A program made the translations under genes and the position numbers. Source: Verrucomicrobia bacterium UBA3761 (lineage in GTDB: Bacteria; Verrucomicrobiota; Kiritimatiellia; RFP12; UBA1067). Taken from it: 34,397 bases of DNA. Of this stretch, positions 32,894 through 34,397 are shown one piece after another. The notes under the pieces were generated by a model that did no database searches, was not told the DNA's origin, and saw only the letters and a program-made list of their open reading frames with translations. Position 1 is the stretch's first letter, and each line of letters opens with the position of its first letter. The DNA is taken from positions 1 through 34,397 of the forward strand of contig DFGB01000067.1 of NCBI GenBank assembly GCA_002371135.1, given 5' to 3'.

Positions 32894-33373
32894 ATGAGCG
32901 ACAATCTGATACAGATGACGCCGGAACTGCGGGCTTTCGTGGAAGAATGGAAGTCCAAGCCGGGCAACCTTATCATGGTCCTGCACCGCGTGCAGCAGAC
33001 GTACGGGTTCATACCGCGCGAGATTGCCATCGAGACGGCAAAGATTCTCGACGTGCCGCTGGCGAAGATCTACGGGGTGATCACGTTCTACAACTTTTTC
33101 CGTCTGGATAAGGCAGGCAAATACAACATCCAGGTGTGCCTTGGCACGGCGTGCTATCTGCGCGGCGGCGACGACATCATCAAGGGATTCGAGCGCGAAC
33201 TCGGCGTCGGCCTCAACAAGGTCACCGACGACGGCATGTTCTCGGTGGAGGCCGTGCGCTGCCTCGGTTGCTGCGGCCTCGCCCCGGTGGCGGTCGTGAA
33301 CGGCGAAGTCCATGGCAAGCTCACGACCAAGGACGTCGACCGCATCCTCAAGCTCTATCGCGAGCGCGGCTAG
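32894..33373 (+). CDS. hndA: NuoE-like [2Fe-2S] subunit of NAD(P)-linked hydrogenase (HndA)
   Basis: A 159-residue thioredoxin-fold ferredoxin of the NuoE family. An N-terminal helical part (FVEEWKSKPGNLIMVLHRVQ, IPREIAIETAKILDVPLAKI, GVITFYNFF) is followed by the four cluster cysteines: CLGTACYLRG (two) and CLGCCGLAP (two). It would hold one [2Fe-2S] cluster and pass electrons from the flavin subunit. It opens the operon, followed 23 bp later by an HndB-like gene and then an HndC/NuoF-like gene. That order is typical of NADP-reducing or electron-bifurcating [FeFe] hydrogenases rather than respiratory complex I, which lacks HndB. The catalytic HndD subunit would lie beyond the window. Confidence 0.88.
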   Translation: MSDNLIQMTPELRAFVEEWKSKPGNLIMVLHRVQQTYGFIPREIAIETAKILDVPLAKIYGVITFYNFFRLDKAGKYNIQVCLGTACYLRGGDDIIKGFERELGVGLNKVTDDGMFSVEAVRCLGCCGLAPVAVVNGEVHGKLTTKDVDRILKLYRERG

Positions 33374-33396
33374 AATTTATCTTAAGGAGAAAGACA

Positions 33397-33792
33397 ATGG
33401 CTAAGTTGACTCTCGAAGATCTGCGCAAGATGCGCGGAGAGAAGCAGAAGGCGATGGAAATGCGCGACACGTCCAACAAGGACGTGCAGGTGATCGTCGG
33501 CATGGGGACGTGCGGCATCGCGGCCGGCGCGAAGGATACGTTCACCGCGCTCGTCGACGCAATCAACGAGAAGGGCTTGACGAACGTGCTGATCCGCCAG
33601 ACGGGCTGCATGGGTCTCTGCCACTCCGAGCCGACGGTCGAAGTCGTGGCGCCAGGCATGCCGGCCGTCATCTACGGCCACGTCGACGCCGCCACGGCGA
33701 AGGAAGTCGTCGAGAAGCACATCATCGGCCACGAGCTCATCAACGACAAGATTCTCGATCGCCCCTCGATCGACATCATCAAGCACGGCTAA
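33397..33792 (+). CDS. hndB: HndB-like [2Fe-2S] ferredoxin subunit
   Basis: A 131-residue thioredoxin-like ferredoxin. An N-terminal helix (LTLEDLRKMRGEKQKAMEMR) precedes the ferredoxin core with VGMGTCGIAAGAKD, RQTGCMGLCHSEP and VVAPGMPAVIYGHVD. The cysteine pattern is Cys in GTCG and two in GCMGLC, so only three cysteines of the usual four are visible, with His or another residue perhaps replacing one. AAGGAGA precedes the ATG. Position between HndA- and HndC-like genes identifies it as HndB, an electron-transfer subunit of the hydrogenase. Confidence 0.85.
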   Translation: MAKLTLEDLRKMRGEKQKAMEMRDTSNKDVQVIVGMGTCGIAAGAKDTFTALVDAINEKGLTNVLIRQTGCMGLCHSEPTVEVVAPGMPAVIYGHVDAATAKEVVEKHIIGHELINDKILDRPSIDIIKHG

Positions 33793-33813
33793 CGCCATCA
33801 AAGGAGCAAACAA

Positions 33814-34397
33814 ATGGCTTACGAATCATACGTACTCGTTTGCGGCGGCACGGCGTGCTGCTCCGGCGGCGGCGAAGCGGTCGTCGAAGAATTCAAGAAA
33901 GAGCTTGAAGCGAACGGTCTTGCCGAGAAGGTCCAGGTGGTCGTCACGGGCTGCCTTGGTTTCTGCGAACAGGGCCCGATCGTGAAGATCCTCCCCCAGG
34001 GCACGTTCTACGTGCAGGTGCAGGCGAAGGACGTCAAGGAAATCGTCGCCGAGCATCTGATCAAGGGCCGCGTCGTGCAGCGCCTCTGCTACGACCCCGA
34101 GCAGGCCAAGAAGCTCGTCGCCGAGGCGAACATCCCGTTCTACCAGAAGCAGTACCGCATCGTCCTCAGGAACTGCGGCGTGATCGACCCCGAGAAGATC
34201 GAGGACTACATCGCCCGCGACGGCTACAAGGCGATCGAGAAGGTGCTCTTCGAGATGACGCCCGAGCAGGTCGTCGAAGAAATGCTCAAGTCCGGCCTTC
34301 GCGGCCGCGGCGGCGCGGGCTTCCCGACCGGCATGAAGTGGAAATTCGCCCAGCAGCAGCCCAAGGGCCAGAAATACATGGTCTGCAACGCCGACGA
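33814..34397 (+). CDS. hndC: NuoF/HndC-like NAD(P)- and FMN-binding hydrogenase subunit (partial)
   Basis: The first 194 residues of a NuoF-type subunit; the gene runs off the right edge. An N-terminal thioredoxin-like [2Fe-2S] domain (VCGGTACCSGGGE ... VVTGCLGFCEQGP, residues 9-53) is followed by the start of the flavin/NADH domain with VEEMLKSGLRGRGGAGFPTG and KWKFAQQQ, the glycine-rich NADH/FMN site. The extra N-terminal ferredoxin domain is characteristic of HndC and bifurcating hydrogenase beta subunits rather than complex I NuoF. Starts 21 bp after the HndB-like gene, with AAAGGAG at good spacing. Confidence 0.9.
   Translation, partial: MAYESYVLVCGGTACCSGGGEAVVEEFKKELEANGLAEKVQVVVTGCLGFCEQGPIVKILPQGTFYVQVQAKDVKEIVAEHLIKGRVVQRLCYDPEQAKKLVAEANIPFYQKQYRIVLRNCGVIDPEKIEDYIARDGYKAIEKVLFEMTPEQVVEEMLKSGLRGRGGAGFPTGMKWKFAQQQPKGQKYMVCNAD

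Overview
The window looks like a chromosomal segment of a GC-rich, gut- or sediment-type member of the PVC superphylum, most likely Kiritimatiellota. This is inferred from the mix of genes: MFS carriers paired with enolase-superfamily dehydratases, XylR-like regulators (sugar-binding domain plus AraC helix-turn-helix), very large secreted proteins with LamG and autotransporter-type beta-strand repeats, a GH78 rhamnosidase and an Hnd-type hydrogenase. No rRNA, tRNA or CRISPR array was seen.

Layout. Positions 76-4193 (minus strand) hold a sugar-acid operon: enolase-superfamily dehydratase, SDR, MFS carrier and RraA-like protein. Positions 4333-5682 (minus) encode an AAA/DUF4143 ATPase preceded by three 33-bp operator-like repeats and by remnants of a PIN toxin. 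A XylR-like regulator (6145-7299, minus) is divergent from a second sugar-acid operon (7435-11703, plus): SDR, MFS, dehydratase and seven-bladed lactonase. Next come a 2,322-residue secreted protein with two metzincin protease domains (11928-18896), an outer-membrane barrel and a Tat-exported metallophosphoesterase (19142-21329), and a broken GH95 gene followed by 1.3 kb of repeats and low-complexity DNA. A second XylR-like regulator (22652-23809) precedes a four-gene operon (24107-32802): GH78 rhamnosidase, clan GH-A-like hydrolase, LamG/beta-strand-repeat surface protein and Tat-exported metallo-beta-lactamase-fold hydrolase. The right edge holds the first genes of an NAD(P)-linked [FeFe]-hydrogenase operon (32894 to the window end).

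How it fits together. Secreted enzymes would release deoxy sugars such as L-rhamnose from plant or host glycans. The MFS carriers import sugars or sugar acids. SDR (to lactone), lactonase (to aldonate), dehydratase (to 2-keto-3-deoxy acid) and an RraA-like aldolase would form a non-phosphorylative route, and the hydrogenase would dispose of reducing power. The exact sugars are inferred, not shown.

The most unusual aspect is the non-coding architecture. Several families of short-period (7- or 9-nt) and palindromic repeats do more than fill gaps: they lie in frame inside proteins (the same loop of both MFS paralogues, the signal-to-domain linker of the MBL protein), they carry or abut the stop codons of several genes, and they carry the ribosome-binding site and start codon of two genes in the same register. 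All eight recognisable transcription-unit starts carry an extended -10 element of the form TGnTATAAT (one is TGnTATACT).
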